DNA of 64,000 nucleotides from Sphingomonas sp. 8AM (GCF_902506455.1 NZ_LR733844.1:2467054-2531053), one strand, 5' to 3'. Shown: positions 54,118-62,712, counted from the first letter of the stretch. Notes: a model not told the origin generated them from the sequence alone. Numbers and translations are program-made.

Positions 54118-54567
54118 TCAGCCGACGTCCTCGACCTGGTCGAGATAGGCGCCATAGCCCTGCGCCTCCATCTCCTCGCGCGGCACGAAGCGCAGCGCGG
54201 CGGAGTTGATGCAATAGCGCAAGCCGCCGCGATCGCGCGGCCCGTCCTCGAAGACGTGGCCGAGATGGCTGTCGGCACCTGCCGAGCGGACCTCGGTGCG
54301 GACCATGCCATGCGTGCGGTCGTGCAGCTCGGTGACGCGCGCGGCGTCGATCGGGCGCGTGAAGCTGGGCCAGCCGCAATGCGATTCGTATTTGTCGGCG
54401 GAGGCGAACAGCGGCTCGCCCGAGACGATGTCGACGTAGATGCCGGCACGCTTGTTGCCGAGATATTCGCCGGTGCCGGGGCGCTCGGTACCGCTCTGCT
54501 GCGTCACGTAGAATTGCTCGGGCGTCAGCTTCGCCAGTGCCTCGTCGGTCTTGGTGTATCCGGTCAT
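54118..54567 (-). CDS. msrB: Peptide-methionine (R)-S-oxide reductase
   Basis: 149 residues: [51 protein letters not shown] with the catalytic Cys in RYCINS. The two CxxC zinc pairs are absent, so it is the zinc-free MsrB form. The resolving cysteine may be that in SHCGWP. No signal peptide: cytoplasmic repair of oxidised methionine. Confidence 0.95.
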   Translation of the reverse strand: MTGYTKTDEALAKLTPEQFYVTQQSGTERPGTGEYLGNKRAGIYVDIVSGEPLFASADKYESHCGWPSFTRPIDAARVTELHDRTHGMVRTEVRSAGADSHLGHVFEDGPRDRGGLRYCINSAALRFVPREEMEAQGYGAYLDQVEDVG

Positions 54568-54697
54568 GTTGTTGGTTCTCCGTGGCGGGCGGGGTGACAC
54601 CGATGACGACGCCGCGCATGGCTGAACGAGCACACGACGTCCCTCCGACCCTGCGGCGACGTGAAATGGGGTGGATGACCGCGGACTGCAACGTCGG

Positions 54698-55528
54698 CTA
54701 GAGGACCGGCTTGCCGCCGGCCTTGCGCGCAGCCTCGATCTGCGCCAACCTGCGCTGCTCGAGGAACGCATCTCGTTTCAGCGCCATCTCAGCGGTCTGC
54801 GCCTGATCGATCAGCAACATGTCGACGGCGGTCACTAATCCGGTCGCACGATCCGGAACGTGATAGCGGACCACGAGACCAAATCCGCAGAAGTCCTGCG
54901 GGGTGATGACCATCGGGATCGCCGGCGGGCCGCTGCCTCCGTTCTTTCCATATTGCGGCGCGCGTATCTTGGCCCGGATCGCGTCATCAGACGTTTCGAC
55001 GCCAAGGGCGACCACGCACGGATTGGGATAGCTGGAAGGCAGGGAGTCGAGCATTTTGAACAGCCCGCCCCGTTTCTTTCCGTTCCGCGGCCATTGCACG
55101 TACTGCTCCACCGGCCCGTAGCCGGGATCGCGCCAATAGGTTTCGTTGCCGGCCTTCGTGCGCACCGCGGCGCGGTAGCTTTGCAAGGTCGGTGCCTTGC
55201 CGGGCTTGAACGCTATCGACCGCCACACGAGAAACGCGCGCGCCTGGGTGGGCGGTTCGACGAACCTGACGATCACGCTCTCGCGCGTCGTGTCATCGTC
55301 CTTCTCTGCCTTGAGCGCCTGAACGAAAGGCGTCTCGGGAGCGAGCTTATATTTTTCGACGATCTGCGACACGGCGAAGCCGCGTTCGGCAAGCGCAGCT
55401 GTCGCCTTTTGCACATCGTCCCCAAGCAGCACGCCCGCGCTGTCAAAGCCCGCGACGTCCTGTGCCTGACTGCTTGACGTGGCAAAGGCAGCAAGCCCCG
55501 CAACTGCCAACATCCGGCCGCTCTTCAT
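54698..55528 (-). CDS. Secreted protein of unknown function
   Basis: 276 residues with a signal peptide ([18 protein letters not shown]). The mature part starts with a helix-rich segment resembling EF/binding repeats ([20 protein letters not shown]), followed by beta-rich sequence and a charged helical C-terminus. Two cysteines (VVALG-preceding Cys and the one in DFCGFG) could form a disulfide. No family recognised. Last host gene before the integrative element. Confidence 0.7.
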   Translation of the reverse strand: MKSGRMLAVAGLAAFATSSSQAQDVAGFDSAGVLLGDDVQKATAALAERGFAVSQIVEKYKLAPETPFVQALKAEKDDDTTRESVIVRFVEPPTQARAFLVWRSIAFKPGKAPTLQSYRAAVRTKAGNETYWRDPGYGPVEQYVQWPRNGKKRGGLFKMLDSLPSSYPNPCVVALGVETSDDAIRAKIRAPQYGKNGGSGPPAIPMVITPQDFCGFGLVVRYHVPDRATGLVTAVDMLLIDQAQTAEMALKRDAFLEQRRLAQIEAARKAGGKPVL

Positions 55529-55695
55529 CCGCGTGTTTCCTCGCTGTCGACGGTCGAAGTATGCAGACAGGCCGGTGCGCTGGCAATGATGGCGAGCGGG
55601 TTCACGCCGGCGTTCGATTTACCTGAACGACGTGGGAGCACGTGAAGGCGGGAACGACGCTGGCGATGACAAGAAGGTGCCAAGGCGATGGTGAT

Positions 55696-55722
55696 TGGCG
55701 CGCCCGGAGGGACTATAACTTC
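55696..55722 (-). other. tRNA 3'-end remnant, probable left attachment site (attL)
   Basis: On the minus strand AGTCCCTCCGGGCGCGCCA reads as the 3' T-stem, acceptor strand and CCA of a tRNA, with GTT two substituted bases further upstream matching the T-loop. It resembles alphaproteobacterial tRNA-Arg (GCGCCCG acceptor). No tRNA body follows on the right. It sits 140 bases before an integrase, as expected for a duplicated tRNA end made by integration. Confidence 0.65.
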
Positions 55723-55731
55723 GTGTTCGCC

Positions 55732-55851
55732 GTTGTTCGCTCCCATCCGCTACGCCTTTGGCGTTCCCGATAGATTCACGTTGGGCGTTCCGCACTTGTT
55801 CGTTGACGTTCGCATCTATCCGCGCGAAAGTGTGGGAGTTGATGTGGGAGT
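55732..55851. repeat. Short direct repeats next to the integrase, possible integrase-binding sites
   Basis: Two copies of a 19-bp motif G-[AT]-[CT]-GT-[CT]-CGC-N4-ATCCGC lie at 55732-55750 and 55805-55823, with a third at 57685-57703. Two copies of TGTGGGAGT, 12 bases apart, lie at 55831-55839 and 55843-55851, ending three bases before the integrase ATG. Such repeats are typical of arm-type integrase sites. The rest of the gap 55529-55854 shows no gene. Confidence 0.55.
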
Positions 55852-55854
55852 GTC

Positions 55855-57006
55855 ATGGGCAAGCTAACCGCCCTCGCCGTAAAGAACGCGAAGCCTGGGC
55901 GCCACGGCGACGGGGCAGGGCTGTACCTGCTCGTCAGCTCGACCGGTGCCAAGTCGTGGATGATCCGCATACAGCAGAACGGCAAGCGTCGTGACATTGG
56001 ACTGGGGTCGGTGGCGGCACTCAGCCTGTCCGAGGCGCGGCAGCGTGCGGTCGATCTTCGCAAGCATGCGCTGAACGGGCGCGATCCCATCGCAGAGCGC
56101 GACCGTGATAAGCGAGCGACGCCGACGTTCAAGGAAGCGGTCAAGTCGACGCATGCCGCCCTGAAGAAGGGATGGGTTGAGAAGAACGCCGCCGCCTTCC
56201 TGACGTCGCTCGAAACGTACGCCTACCCGACGCTCGGCAATCTGCAGGTGGACACCATCGAGGCGGGGCACATCCGCGACATGCTTGAGCCGATCTGGAC
56301 CACCAAGCCCGAGCTGGCGCGCAAGGTCCGAACCCGGGTCGGTCAGGTGTTGAACTTCAGCCATTCGAAGGGCTGGCGCGCCACCGAGGCACCAGGCCGT
56401 TCGATCACCGTGGGCCTGTCGAAGCAGCCGGCCGGCAAGAACTTCAAGGCCATGCCCTATGCCGCCGTGCCCGCATTCGTGCGATCGCTGCGTTCGTCGG
56501 CGGCGACAGTCGGTCGACAAGCGTTGATGTTCCAGATTCTGACCGCCGCTCGCCCAGGCGAGGTTCGCTCCGCTCGATGGGGGCAGATCGACTTCGAGGG
56601 GCGCGACTGGAACCGGCCGGCTGAGACGATGAAGGGTGGGGAGGCGCACACCGTCACGCTCAACGCGGCTGCGATTGCGCTGCTGGAGGAGGTGAGGGGA
56701 GGGCGCACTACGAAGCCCGACGAACTGATCTTCTCCGGTCAGCGCGGCGCGATGATGTCGAATATGACCATGAACAAGGTACTGCGATCGGCTGGACAGG
56801 CGTACGATGCGCATGGTTTTCGCAGCTCGTTCCGCGATTGGGCGGCGGAGCAGATGCCGGACCTGCCCGATCCTGTCGCGGAGGCGGCGTTGGCGCACGC
56901 CGTGCCGGACATGGTGGTGCGTGCCTATAAGCGCACGACCTTCATCGAGATGCGGAGAGTGTTGCTCGAGGCTTGGAGTTCGTTTGTCGTAGGCTCCGGC
57001 GCGTGA
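55855..57006 (+). CDS. int: Tyrosine-type integrase with DUF4102 arm-binding domain
   Basis: 383 residues: N-terminal arm domain (KLTALAVKNAKPGRHGDGAG, LSEARQRAVDLRKHALNGRD), a core-binding domain and a catalytic domain with Arg in TAARPGEVRSARW, HGFRSSFRDW (His, Arg) and a C-terminal AHAVPDMVVRAYKR with the Tyr nucleophile in RAYKR. It is a P4-type integrase that targets tRNA 3' ends, which agrees with the remnant upstream. It overlaps the next gene by GTGA. Confidence 0.95.
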   Translation: MGKLTALAVKNAKPGRHGDGAGLYLLVSSTGAKSWMIRIQQNGKRRDIGLGSVAALSLSEARQRAVDLRKHALNGRDPIAERDRDKRATPTFKEAVKSTHAALKKGWVEKNAAAFLTSLETYAYPTLGNLQVDTIEAGHIRDMLEPIWTTKPELARKVRTRVGQVLNFSHSKGWRATEAPGRSITVGLSKQPAGKNFKAMPYAAVPAFVRSLRSSAATVGRQALMFQILTAARPGEVRSARWGQIDFEGRDWNRPAETMKGGEAHTVTLNAAAIALLEEVRGGRTTKPDELIFSGQRGAMMSNMTMNKVLRSAGQAYDAHGFRSSFRDWAAEQMPDLPDPVAEAALAHAVPDMVVRAYKRTTFIEMRRVLLEAWSSFVVGSGA

Positions 57007-57626
57007 TCAAAACAGCCACTTTCAATGCGAGCATCATCGGTATTCCGCAGGACTCGGAGGGCGCTGCACGGCTGGTTTCACATATCGCGAAGCCAACAAA
57101 TCATAGCATCGCCATGCGAAAGTTGCGGGACCTCGTGCTTCTGTTTGAGGGAGAGCGCCCATTTAACAACAGAAGCCGTGATCAGGTTAAGGATGCCGCT
57201 TCAGTCGTGTGGTCCCAGATCAGAAAAGCTATCGAGCTGGGCGACTGGTTTGATCGTATGTTTGCTGCATCGCCGGCGGGTCGTGTGGATGATTTGCAGA
57301 TGGAGAATTACGCTCGAACGCTCACGCAGTCTCTTGCGGGTGCCGATAAAAAGATCGTCTGGCAGCCGCATCTGCCGGTCATTCACATGGCCGCAGGCTT
57401 CCGCATCGCCATGATGCGAACTAATCGAGGCCGGTTTTTCGATGCGAATGCAACCCCGCGTTCTGTGCGCATAGAGCAGCTTCGAGAGGTGCTATGGGAC
57501 GATCACCAATGGGTTAGCCTGGCGCTGGAGCAGGCTGAAGCGAGGTTAGTCATGCACAGGCTGCACGGACGGCAGATTCCAGCGAAGACGCGCATCTTCA
57601 TTCGCGTCCCGAGTTCGCAAGAATAA
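57003..57626 (+). CDS. Unknown protein coupled to the integrase
   Basis: About 207 residues from GTG 57003 (an ATG at 56973 is also in frame). Mixed alpha/beta composition, no signal peptide or membrane helix. Segments such as VWSQIRKAIELGDWFDRMFA look helical. Base composition is clearly lower in GC than the integrase, as in a recently acquired cargo gene. No recognisable motif; a role in regulation of excision or in host defence is open. Confidence 0.7.
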   Translation: MIKTATFNASIIGIPQDSEGAARLVSHIAKPTNHSIAMRKLRDLVLLFEGERPFNNRSRDQVKDAASVVWSQIRKAIELGDWFDRMFAASPAGRVDDLQMENYARTLTQSLAGADKKIVWQPHLPVIHMAAGFRIAMMRTNRGRFFDANATPRSVRIEQLREVLWDDHQWVSLALEQAEARLVMHRLHGRQIPAKTRIFIRVPSSQE

Positions 57627-57727
57627 CCCCCCAAGTCGCAAGAAGCACCCCCCGACTGGTCCACGCCTTTCCGTGATGTTCGCCGTCGTCCGCTGGTATC
57701 CGCCAGCACCCTCAAGGAGGCGACGAC

Positions 57728-57916
57728 ATGAACGAGCGTTTTTACTCCATCGCTCAAGCGCAGACCGAGCTGGGCAACATCGGTCGTACGAAACTTTACC
57801 AACTTGCAGCGAGGCATGAGCTCGAGCTCGTGAAGCTCGATGGTAAATCGCTGGTGACCGGCCGCAGCCTTCAGCGCTTCAAGCAGAAGCTGCTCGACCA
57901 GCTAGTGGCGGCGTGA
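57728..57916 (+). CDS. Excisionase/AlpA-like small DNA-binding protein
   Basis: 62 residues: FYSIAQAQTELGNIGRTKLY reads as a MerR/AlpA-type helix-turn-helix, followed by a wing (ELVKLDGKSLVTGRSLQRF). Such proteins control integrase direction in P4-like elements. AAGGAGG nine bases before the ATG. The 100 bases before it hold the third 19-bp repeat. Confidence 0.8.
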   Translation: MNERFYSIAQAQTELGNIGRTKLYQLAARHELELVKLDGKSLVTGRSLQRFKQKLLDQLVAA

Positions 57917-57922
57917 AGCACG

Positions 57923-58126
57923 ATGGCAGCAGCATCGGCACGGGCGCCGCAGCCCAATAAGCGGAAGGGCCGGACCGCCACAGTCCAGCCCCTCCAGAAT
58001 TCGCATAACATCAGCAACACCGCAGATAGCAAAGCGGCGCTTCGGCTGCAACGGCTCTCGGTGCTCGGCATCATCGGCACACGCGCCAGTCTGATTGCCG
58101 GTCTGGCATGGGAGCCGGGCGCATGA
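57923..58126 (+). CDS. Small protein, unknown
   Basis: 67 residues, Arg/Lys/Asn-rich N-terminus (ASARAPQPNKRKGRTATVQP) and a hydrophobic patch near the C-terminus. Similar short frames follow excisionase genes in sphingomonad elements. Its stop overlaps the next ATG (ATGA), supporting translation. Confidence 0.5.
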   Translation: MAAASARAPQPNKRKGRTATVQPLQNSHNISNTADSKAALRLQRLSVLGIIGTRASLIAGLAWEPGA

Positions 58127-58413
58127 TCGGCCGCACCGGCACTTCCGCTGCCGCGTACGCAGGCATCGCGCCCGTCGCGGACCACCTGCGCGCCATCGTA
58201 CACCGTACGCTGTGCGAACATCCCGCTGGCCTGACGGTCGACGAGGCGTGCGCGATCGCCGGCTATCCTCGGTACAGCTTGCAACCTCGCTTCACCGAGC
58301 TCCGCAAGAAGGCGATGATCCGCGACACCGGCCAGCGCCGCCGGAACGTCAGCGGCGCCAATGCCATCGTCTGGCGCGCAACCGTTCTCGATCGGAAGGA
58401 GGCGCAATCGTGA
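58123..58413 (+). CDS. Winged-helix-like small protein of the element
   Basis: 96 residues; LRAIVHRTLCEHPAGLTVDE and ACAIAGYPRYSLQPRFTELR with a following KAMIRDTGQRR suggest a winged helix that binds DNA. ATG 58123 overlaps the previous stop; the next gene starts in its own TGA (GTGA). Confidence 0.7.
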   Translation: MIGRTGTSAAAYAGIAPVADHLRAIVHRTLCEHPAGLTVDEACAIAGYPRYSLQPRFTELRKKAMIRDTGQRRRNVSGANAIVWRATVLDRKEAQS

Positions 58414-58724
58414 AGTCGCGTCCTTCCTTAGTTTGGCCTGCCAACGCCACCGATCCCAATGCGAGCACCGCGCTGACGGTCGCTGACCTGATCGAGACTG
58501 GTGGCGGCGCTGCCCTGCGCTCGTACATCGCCAGTCGACTGACGGCCGTTGCGGGAGAAGATGCTGCGAACCCGAAGGCCTGGAGCGGCTTCGCCGTCGA
58601 GTGCCTGACCGTGAGCGTCGGCGACATCACCGATGGCGGCGTCGAGGTGGCTGCCTCCAGCCTTCAGATGGCGCTCGCCTATATCGATCACCTCGAAACG
58701 ATGGTCGCGCGAGGTGGCGCATGA
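58410..58724 (+). CDS. Unknown small protein of the element
   Basis: 104 residues from GTG 58410, preceded by AAGGAGG. Helical, acidic (VADLIETGGGAALRSYIASR), with no motif recognised. Overlaps both neighbours. Confidence 0.65.
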   Translation: MKSRPSLVWPANATDPNASTALTVADLIETGGGAALRSYIASRLTAVAGEDAANPKAWSGFAVECLTVSVGDITDGGVEVAASSLQMALAYIDHLETMVARGGA

Positions 58725-59206
58725 CTGCGTCGATCCACACGATTGCGGACCGGCAGTCGCCCGATGTGCAGCGTCGCGCGATCGTGGCCGTCAGCCTCCA
58801 GCGGCAGCGTCTCAACACGGGCAAGCGCCCGCGGCTGGCTGAGATCATGGGCGATGACCTCGCTCTGCGATCGCCGCCGATCCCCGCCAGTCTCGATGCG
58901 TGGTACCGCCAGCAGCCGGTCAAGCGCGGTCGCATCAGCCCGAGCCTGACGCTCTCCGACTGGGAGAAGCAGGTGTTCGGCTTGCCGCGCACCGCCCGGC
59001 TGGTCGACCTGCGCAATCTCGGCGACGAGCGCGATCATTGGACCGTCGCCGTGTTCCCCGTCCTCGGCGGCTTCGTGGTCGGCGTGAAGGCGCCGGCCGG
59101 TGGCGGCGGTGTCGGCGTGCTCTGGAAGCGGTCGTACAAGGCGTCGGACTATGCGCTACGCCTGTCGGTCGAGCATGGCATGCCGATCCGGGAGCGCTAC
59201 GCATGA
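58721..59206 (+). CDS. Unknown protein of the element
   Basis: 161 residues. An N-terminal helical part (RRAIVAVSLQRQRLNTGKRP) is followed by a beta-rich half (RDHWTVAVFPVLGGFVVGVK). No motif recognised. Overlaps both neighbours by ATGA, including the primase gene, so a replication-related role is possible. Confidence 0.65.
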   Translation: MTASIHTIADRQSPDVQRRAIVAVSLQRQRLNTGKRPRLAEIMGDDLALRSPPIPASLDAWYRQQPVKRGRISPSLTLSDWEKQVFGLPRTARLVDLRNLGDERDHWTVAVFPVLGGFVVGVKAPAGGGGVGVLWKRSYKASDYALRLSVEHGMPIRERYA

Positions 59207-61317
59207 TGGCCGGCTCAAACGGGACGGCTGCCCAGCCGATCGACCTTGCCGCGCTGATGCCAAAGGTGGCGCACCGTCTCCTGGGTGAACCGAACGGGCG
59301 GCTGTCCCGCGGATCTCGGCTCCGCTTCGGCTCGAAGGGTTCGATGGAGATCGACATCGAAGGCGGCTGGTTCGCCGACCACGAAGCGGACGTCCGTGGT
59401 GGCGTGCTCGACCTGATCCGGCATCGCGAGCATTGCGACAAGGCAGGTGCGTTTCGGTGGCTGGAAGCACAGGGGCTGAAGCAGGAGAGCCGCCCGACTC
59501 AATCGCAACGTCGAGCTCCTGTCGTGTCCGCGGGCAACACGTTCTACGACTATTGCGACGAGGACGGCGCCACCCTGTTCCGTGTCGAGCGGCGCGGCAA
59601 GGATGCGGTTCCGCCGTTCCTTCAGCACGGACCGGATGGTCGCGGCGGCTTCCATACGGCCCGCGGCTGCATGCAGGGCGTTCGCCGTGTCGCTTACCGG
59701 TTGCCCGAACTCGCCGCCGCCGACCCGAACGAGATCGTGTTCGTCTGCGAGGGCGAGAAAGATGCGGATCGCCTGACCAGCGCCGGCCTTGTCGCGACCA
59801 CCAATCCCGGCGGCGCGGGCAAGTTCACCGCTGATCTGGCAGCGCCGTTGCAGGGGCGTCGTGTGATCGCCTTGCAGGACAATGACGAGGCTGGTGCAAA
59901 GCATGTTGCCGCCGTGCTCGCCGCACTGAACGGAGTTGCAGCTGAAACGGCTAGCCTGCTGCTGCCGGGCTTGCCGCCGAAGGGCGACGTGTCGGACTGG
60001 CTGGCAAACGGCGGATCCGCATTCGACCTCAAGGCACTGGCCGAGAAGGCGCTGCACAAGCCGATCGACACGTTCCCGATCGCGGACCTGACCGCCTGGG
60101 CGCAGCTCGAACCCGAACCAAAGCGGTTCGCAATGACCGGCGTCATTCCCGAAGGCGAAGTGACGCTGTTCACCGGGCCGGGCGGCACCAACAAGTCGAC
60201 CTTCGGGCTTCAGCTATGCGCGTGCAGCGCTGCAGCGCGACCAATGCTTGGTGTCGACGTCCAGGCAGGCCCCGCGCTGTACGTCACTGCCGAAGACGAA
60301 GATCGCGAGAACCACTGGCGGCTGCGCAAGATCGCGTCGGCGATCGGCACGACGTTGAACGGGCTGGCTGGCAAACTCAGCGTGGTGTCGCTGCGCGGCC
60401 GGCTGAACAACGAGCTGGCGACGTTCGACGCGGAGGGCCGTCTGCGCCCGGCACCCGCCTTCGCCCTGCTGCGCGAGACCATCAAGGCGGCGGCGGCCAA
60501 GCTGATCGTGCTCGATAACGTCGGGCACTTGTACATCGGCAACGAAAACGATCGTGGCCAAGTGACCGCGTTCGTCAACCTGCTGTACCAGCTCTGCCGC
60601 GAACTCGGCGTCACCATCGTACTGATCGCGCACCCCAACAAAGCCGGCGACAGCTATTCCGGCTCCACCGCCTGGCTGAATGCGGTGCGGTCGCAGATCG
60701 TGCTGGCGCGCCCCGAGGATGGCATGGATCACGACGCACGCGTGCTGACGCTCGGCAAGGCGAACTACGCCCGTCCCGATCAGCAGCTCGCGTTCCGCTG
60801 GCACGACTTCGCGCTAGTGCGGGATGAGGATCTGACCCCTGACAGGCGAGCCGAGGTGGCCGCGATTGCCCGCGACAATGGTGATGATGCGGTGTTCCTG
60901 CGGTGCCTTGCTGAACGCACCCGGCAGCGTCGTAACGTGTCTGAGCGGTCCGGCCGCAACCTCGCTCCGGTCGTCTTCGCGAAGATGCCGGAGGCGAAAG
61001 GGCTGGGCAAAGAGCGGCTCGAGCGGTCCATGGATCGCCTGTTCCGAACGGGCCGGATCGAGCGCGCCGAACTCTGGCGCGGTGATGATCGTAAGCCGGT
61101 TTTTGGGCTGCGGGAAATTGGCGTGAAGGGTGCGGGGAACGCTGCGGGAAACGGCGCGGAAACACGCTGCGCGTACGCAGGAAACGCCACCGCGGAAACG
61201 CAGGAAACACACACCCCCTTACTACGTAAGGGGACGGGTGCCGCCTTTCAGGGCTCCGCACCCGCCCCTGATGACGGTGAGATCGTGTGGGAGAGCCAGG
61301 AGATTGGTGATGAATAA
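59203..61317 (+). CDS. Toprim-AAA (RepA-like) primase/helicase
   Basis: 704 residues. A Toprim domain at about 175-275 (VFVCEGEKDADRL, catalytic acids in ALQDNDEAGAKH, GDVSDWL), then a RecA-like ATPase: Walker A TGPGGTNKSTFG at 324-335, Walker B-like KLIVLDNVGHLY, followed by IVLIAHPNKAGDSYSGSTAW. The C-terminus has a winged-helix-like region. This architecture provides primase and hexameric helicase functions for autonomous replication of phage satellites and plasmids. Two adjacent ATGs (59203, 59206); overlaps the previous gene. Confidence 0.93.
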   Translation: MMAGSNGTAAQPIDLAALMPKVAHRLLGEPNGRLSRGSRLRFGSKGSMEIDIEGGWFADHEADVRGGVLDLIRHREHCDKAGAFRWLEAQGLKQESRPTQSQRRAPVVSAGNTFYDYCDEDGATLFRVERRGKDAVPPFLQHGPDGRGGFHTARGCMQGVRRVAYRLPELAAADPNEIVFVCEGEKDADRLTSAGLVATTNPGGAGKFTADLAAPLQGRRVIALQDNDEAGAKHVAAVLAALNGVAAETASLLLPGLPPKGDVSDWLANGGSAFDLKALAEKALHKPIDTFPIADLTAWAQLEPEPKRFAMTGVIPEGEVTLFTGPGGTNKSTFGLQLCACSAAARPMLGVDVQAGPALYVTAEDEDRENHWRLRKIASAIGTTLNGLAGKLSVVSLRGRLNNELATFDAEGRLRPAPAFALLRETIKAAAAKLIVLDNVGHLYIGNENDRGQVTAFVNLLYQLCRELGVTIVLIAHPNKAGDSYSGSTAWLNAVRSQIVLARPEDGMDHDARVLTLGKANYARPDQQLAFRWHDFALVRDEDLTPDRRAEVAAIARDNGDDAVFLRCLAERTRQRRNVSERSGRNLAPVVFAKMPEAKGLGKERLERSMDRLFRTGRIERAELWRGDDRKPVFGLREIGVKGAGNAAGNGAETRCAYAGNATAETQETHTPLLRKGTGAAFQGSAPAPDDGEIVWESQEIGDE

Positions 61318-61378
61318 TCCCGCTGCGTTCGCGGCGTCGGAAGCTGTTGCTCCAGGCGAGGGTCAGCACCGTGACTGA
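61310..61378 (+). CDS. Possible 22-residue ORF
   Basis: MNNPAAFAASEAVAPGEGQH plus RD. It starts seven bases inside the end of the primase gene and overlaps the DUF5681 GTG by a GTGACTGA junction. It may serve only to couple translation between its two neighbours. Confidence 0.3.
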   Translation: MNNPAAFAASEAVAPGEGQHRD

Positions 61379-61808
61379 TGCCCGTAATACACCCGCAAAT
61401 ACGGGGAGAGACACCCGCTTCAAGCCCGGCAATCCCGGCAAGCCGAAAGGTGCCCGCAGTCGCGCAACGGTGGCGGCGGAGGCGCTGCTCGACGGTGAAG
61501 CCGAGGGGCTGACCCGCAAGGCGATCGACATGGCGCTCGAAGGTGACACGGTGGCGCTGCGCCTCTGTCTCGAACGACTGGTCCCGCCCCGCAAAGATCG
61601 CCCGCTCGCCTTCGACCTCCCGCCGATCAACGACGCCAAGGATCATCCGGCGGTACTCGCCTCGGTGCTTGAGGCAGTCGCAGGCGGTGACCTGACGCCG
61701 ACAGAGGGGCAGGCCTTTGCGGGCCTGATGGAGCAGCACCGCCGCGCGATCGAGACGGCGGACATCGTGGGGCGCCTTGAAGCGCTGGAAGCAAGGAACA
61801 CGAAATGA
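61371..61808 (+). CDS. DUF5681-domain protein
   Basis: About 145 residues from GTG 61371. FKPGNPGKPKGARSRATVAA is the DUF5681 signature, commonly found in phage-type proteins encoded near packaging genes. The C-terminus ends DIVGRLEALEARNTK, containing the RLEALEA heptad that reappears at the start of the next four ORFs. A small-terminase-like role has been suggested for this family; here it is inference. Confidence 0.8.
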   Translation: MTDARNTPANTGRDTRFKPGNPGKPKGARSRATVAAEALLDGEAEGLTRKAIDMALEGDTVALRLCLERLVPPRKDRPLAFDLPPINDAKDHPAVLASVLEAVAGGDLTPTEGQAFAGLMEQHRRAIETADIVGRLEALEARNTK

Positions 61809-62047
61809 GGATCGCAGACCGCATTGCCCGGCTGGAGCGCGCCGGTGACGCTGACCCGCGCATGACTGCCGCCGAGATCGATGCCGCCGCCGACCGGTAC
61901 GAAGCCGAACTGCAGCAGGACGGTGTGCCCGGTGGCGGCACGACCGCCAGCGCCGTTGCTGCGTGGCGCGGGATGGTCGAGCAGACCGGCGAGGCGTGGC
62001 TCCAGCGGATCTATGCCGGCATGACGCCCGCGGACCTGTACGCATGA
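61805..62047 (+). CDS. Small element protein 1 with RLERA-type N-terminal heptad
   Basis: 80 residues. N-terminus MRIADRIARLERAGDADPRM fits the shared coiled-coil module; a helical part ends in WLQRIYAGMTPADLYA. ATGA overlap with both neighbours. Function unknown. Confidence 0.7.
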   Translation: MRIADRIARLERAGDADPRMTAAEIDAAADRYEAELQQDGVPGGGTTASAVAAWRGMVEQTGEAWLQRIYAGMTPADLYA

Positions 62048-62304
62048 CCGCGGCCCTGACACGCCGCCTGGCTGCGCTGGAGGCGAACCAGCCGGTCGAG
62101 AGCGGACGCCGATTCCTACTGATGCCGTGGGACGTCATCCCCGAGCACCAGGATGGCGACATGATCGTCCGCTACAATCTGGTCACCGCGGGACCGGATG
62201 GACCGGAGCGGGTCGACTATCACCGGACCGGCAACCACCCGAAGGACGATGCGCCTGGGTCGAGGAACCGGCACCTCTACTTCGGGGAGCCGTACCATGC
62301 GTGA
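62044..62304 (+). CDS. Small element protein 2 with RLAALEA N-terminal heptad
   Basis: 86 residues. MTAALTRRLAALEANQPVES then a beta-rich body (RFLLMPWDVIPEHQDGDMIV) ending FGEPYHA. ATGA overlap at the start; overlaps the next gene by eight bases. Function unknown. Confidence 0.7.
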   Translation: MTAALTRRLAALEANQPVESGRRFLLMPWDVIPEHQDGDMIVRYNLVTAGPDGPERVDYHRTGNHPKDDAPGSRNRHLYFGEPYHA

Positions 62305-62509
62305 CCTCACCCGCCGGCTGTCGGCGCTGGAGGCGCAGCGGAGCAAGAGCGGCTATCGACAAGTCGTCATAATCGGGCCGGGCGATCCTTCGCCCCCTGA
62401 CGGTGATGACATCCACATCATCCGCATCGTTGCCGTCAACCCGGCTGGCGAGGCGGTCGTGGCCTTGCCGCACAACGGGCGTGAGCCTCTATCGGAGTTT
62501 ACCAGATGA
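62297..62509 (+). CDS. Small element protein 3 with RLSALEA N-terminal heptad
   Basis: 70 residues. MRDLTRRLSALEAQRSKSGY then a body like that of protein 2 (YRQVVIIGPGDPSPPDGDDI). The shared N-terminus and similar body suggest duplication. Overlaps both neighbours. Confidence 0.7.
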   Translation: MRDLTRRLSALEAQRSKSGYRQVVIIGPGDPSPPDGDDIHIIRIVAVNPAGEAVVALPHNGREPLSEFTR

Positions 62510-62712
62510 CCTTGCTGAAGCGCGTTGCTGCTCTTGAGGCGCAGATCCGATCACCTGACGTTCGCCTCGATATGACTGGGCTTACCGATGACGAGCTGGT
62601 GTTTGTCGAGACGTTGGCCCGCCGCATGCTGGACGGGTACGATCCGACCGAGGCGGAGGCAGATCGTTGGCGCGACATCGATAGCCGGATCGTGCGCAGC
62701 GACGCGGGCTAA
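62506..62712 (+). CDS. Small element protein 4 with RVAALEA N-terminal heptad
   Basis: 68 residues. MTLLKRVAALEAQIRSPDVR then an acidic helical body (GLTDDELVFVETLARRMLDG). Last of the overlapping chain; a 135-base gap follows before the PEP-CTERM gene. Confidence 0.7.
   Translation: MTLLKRVAALEAQIRSPDVRLDMTGLTDDELVFVETLARRMLDGYDPTEAEADRWRDIDSRIVRSDAG

Noticed and set aside
55529..55854. Intact tRNA gene before the integrase
   Set aside because: Only the 3' T-arm and acceptor end can be matched; no anticodon or D arm follows.
61371..62712. Toxin-antitoxin modules among the small overlapping ORFs
   Set aside because: No known toxin fold or antitoxin DNA-binding domain is visible; the common heptad module argues for a protein family instead.
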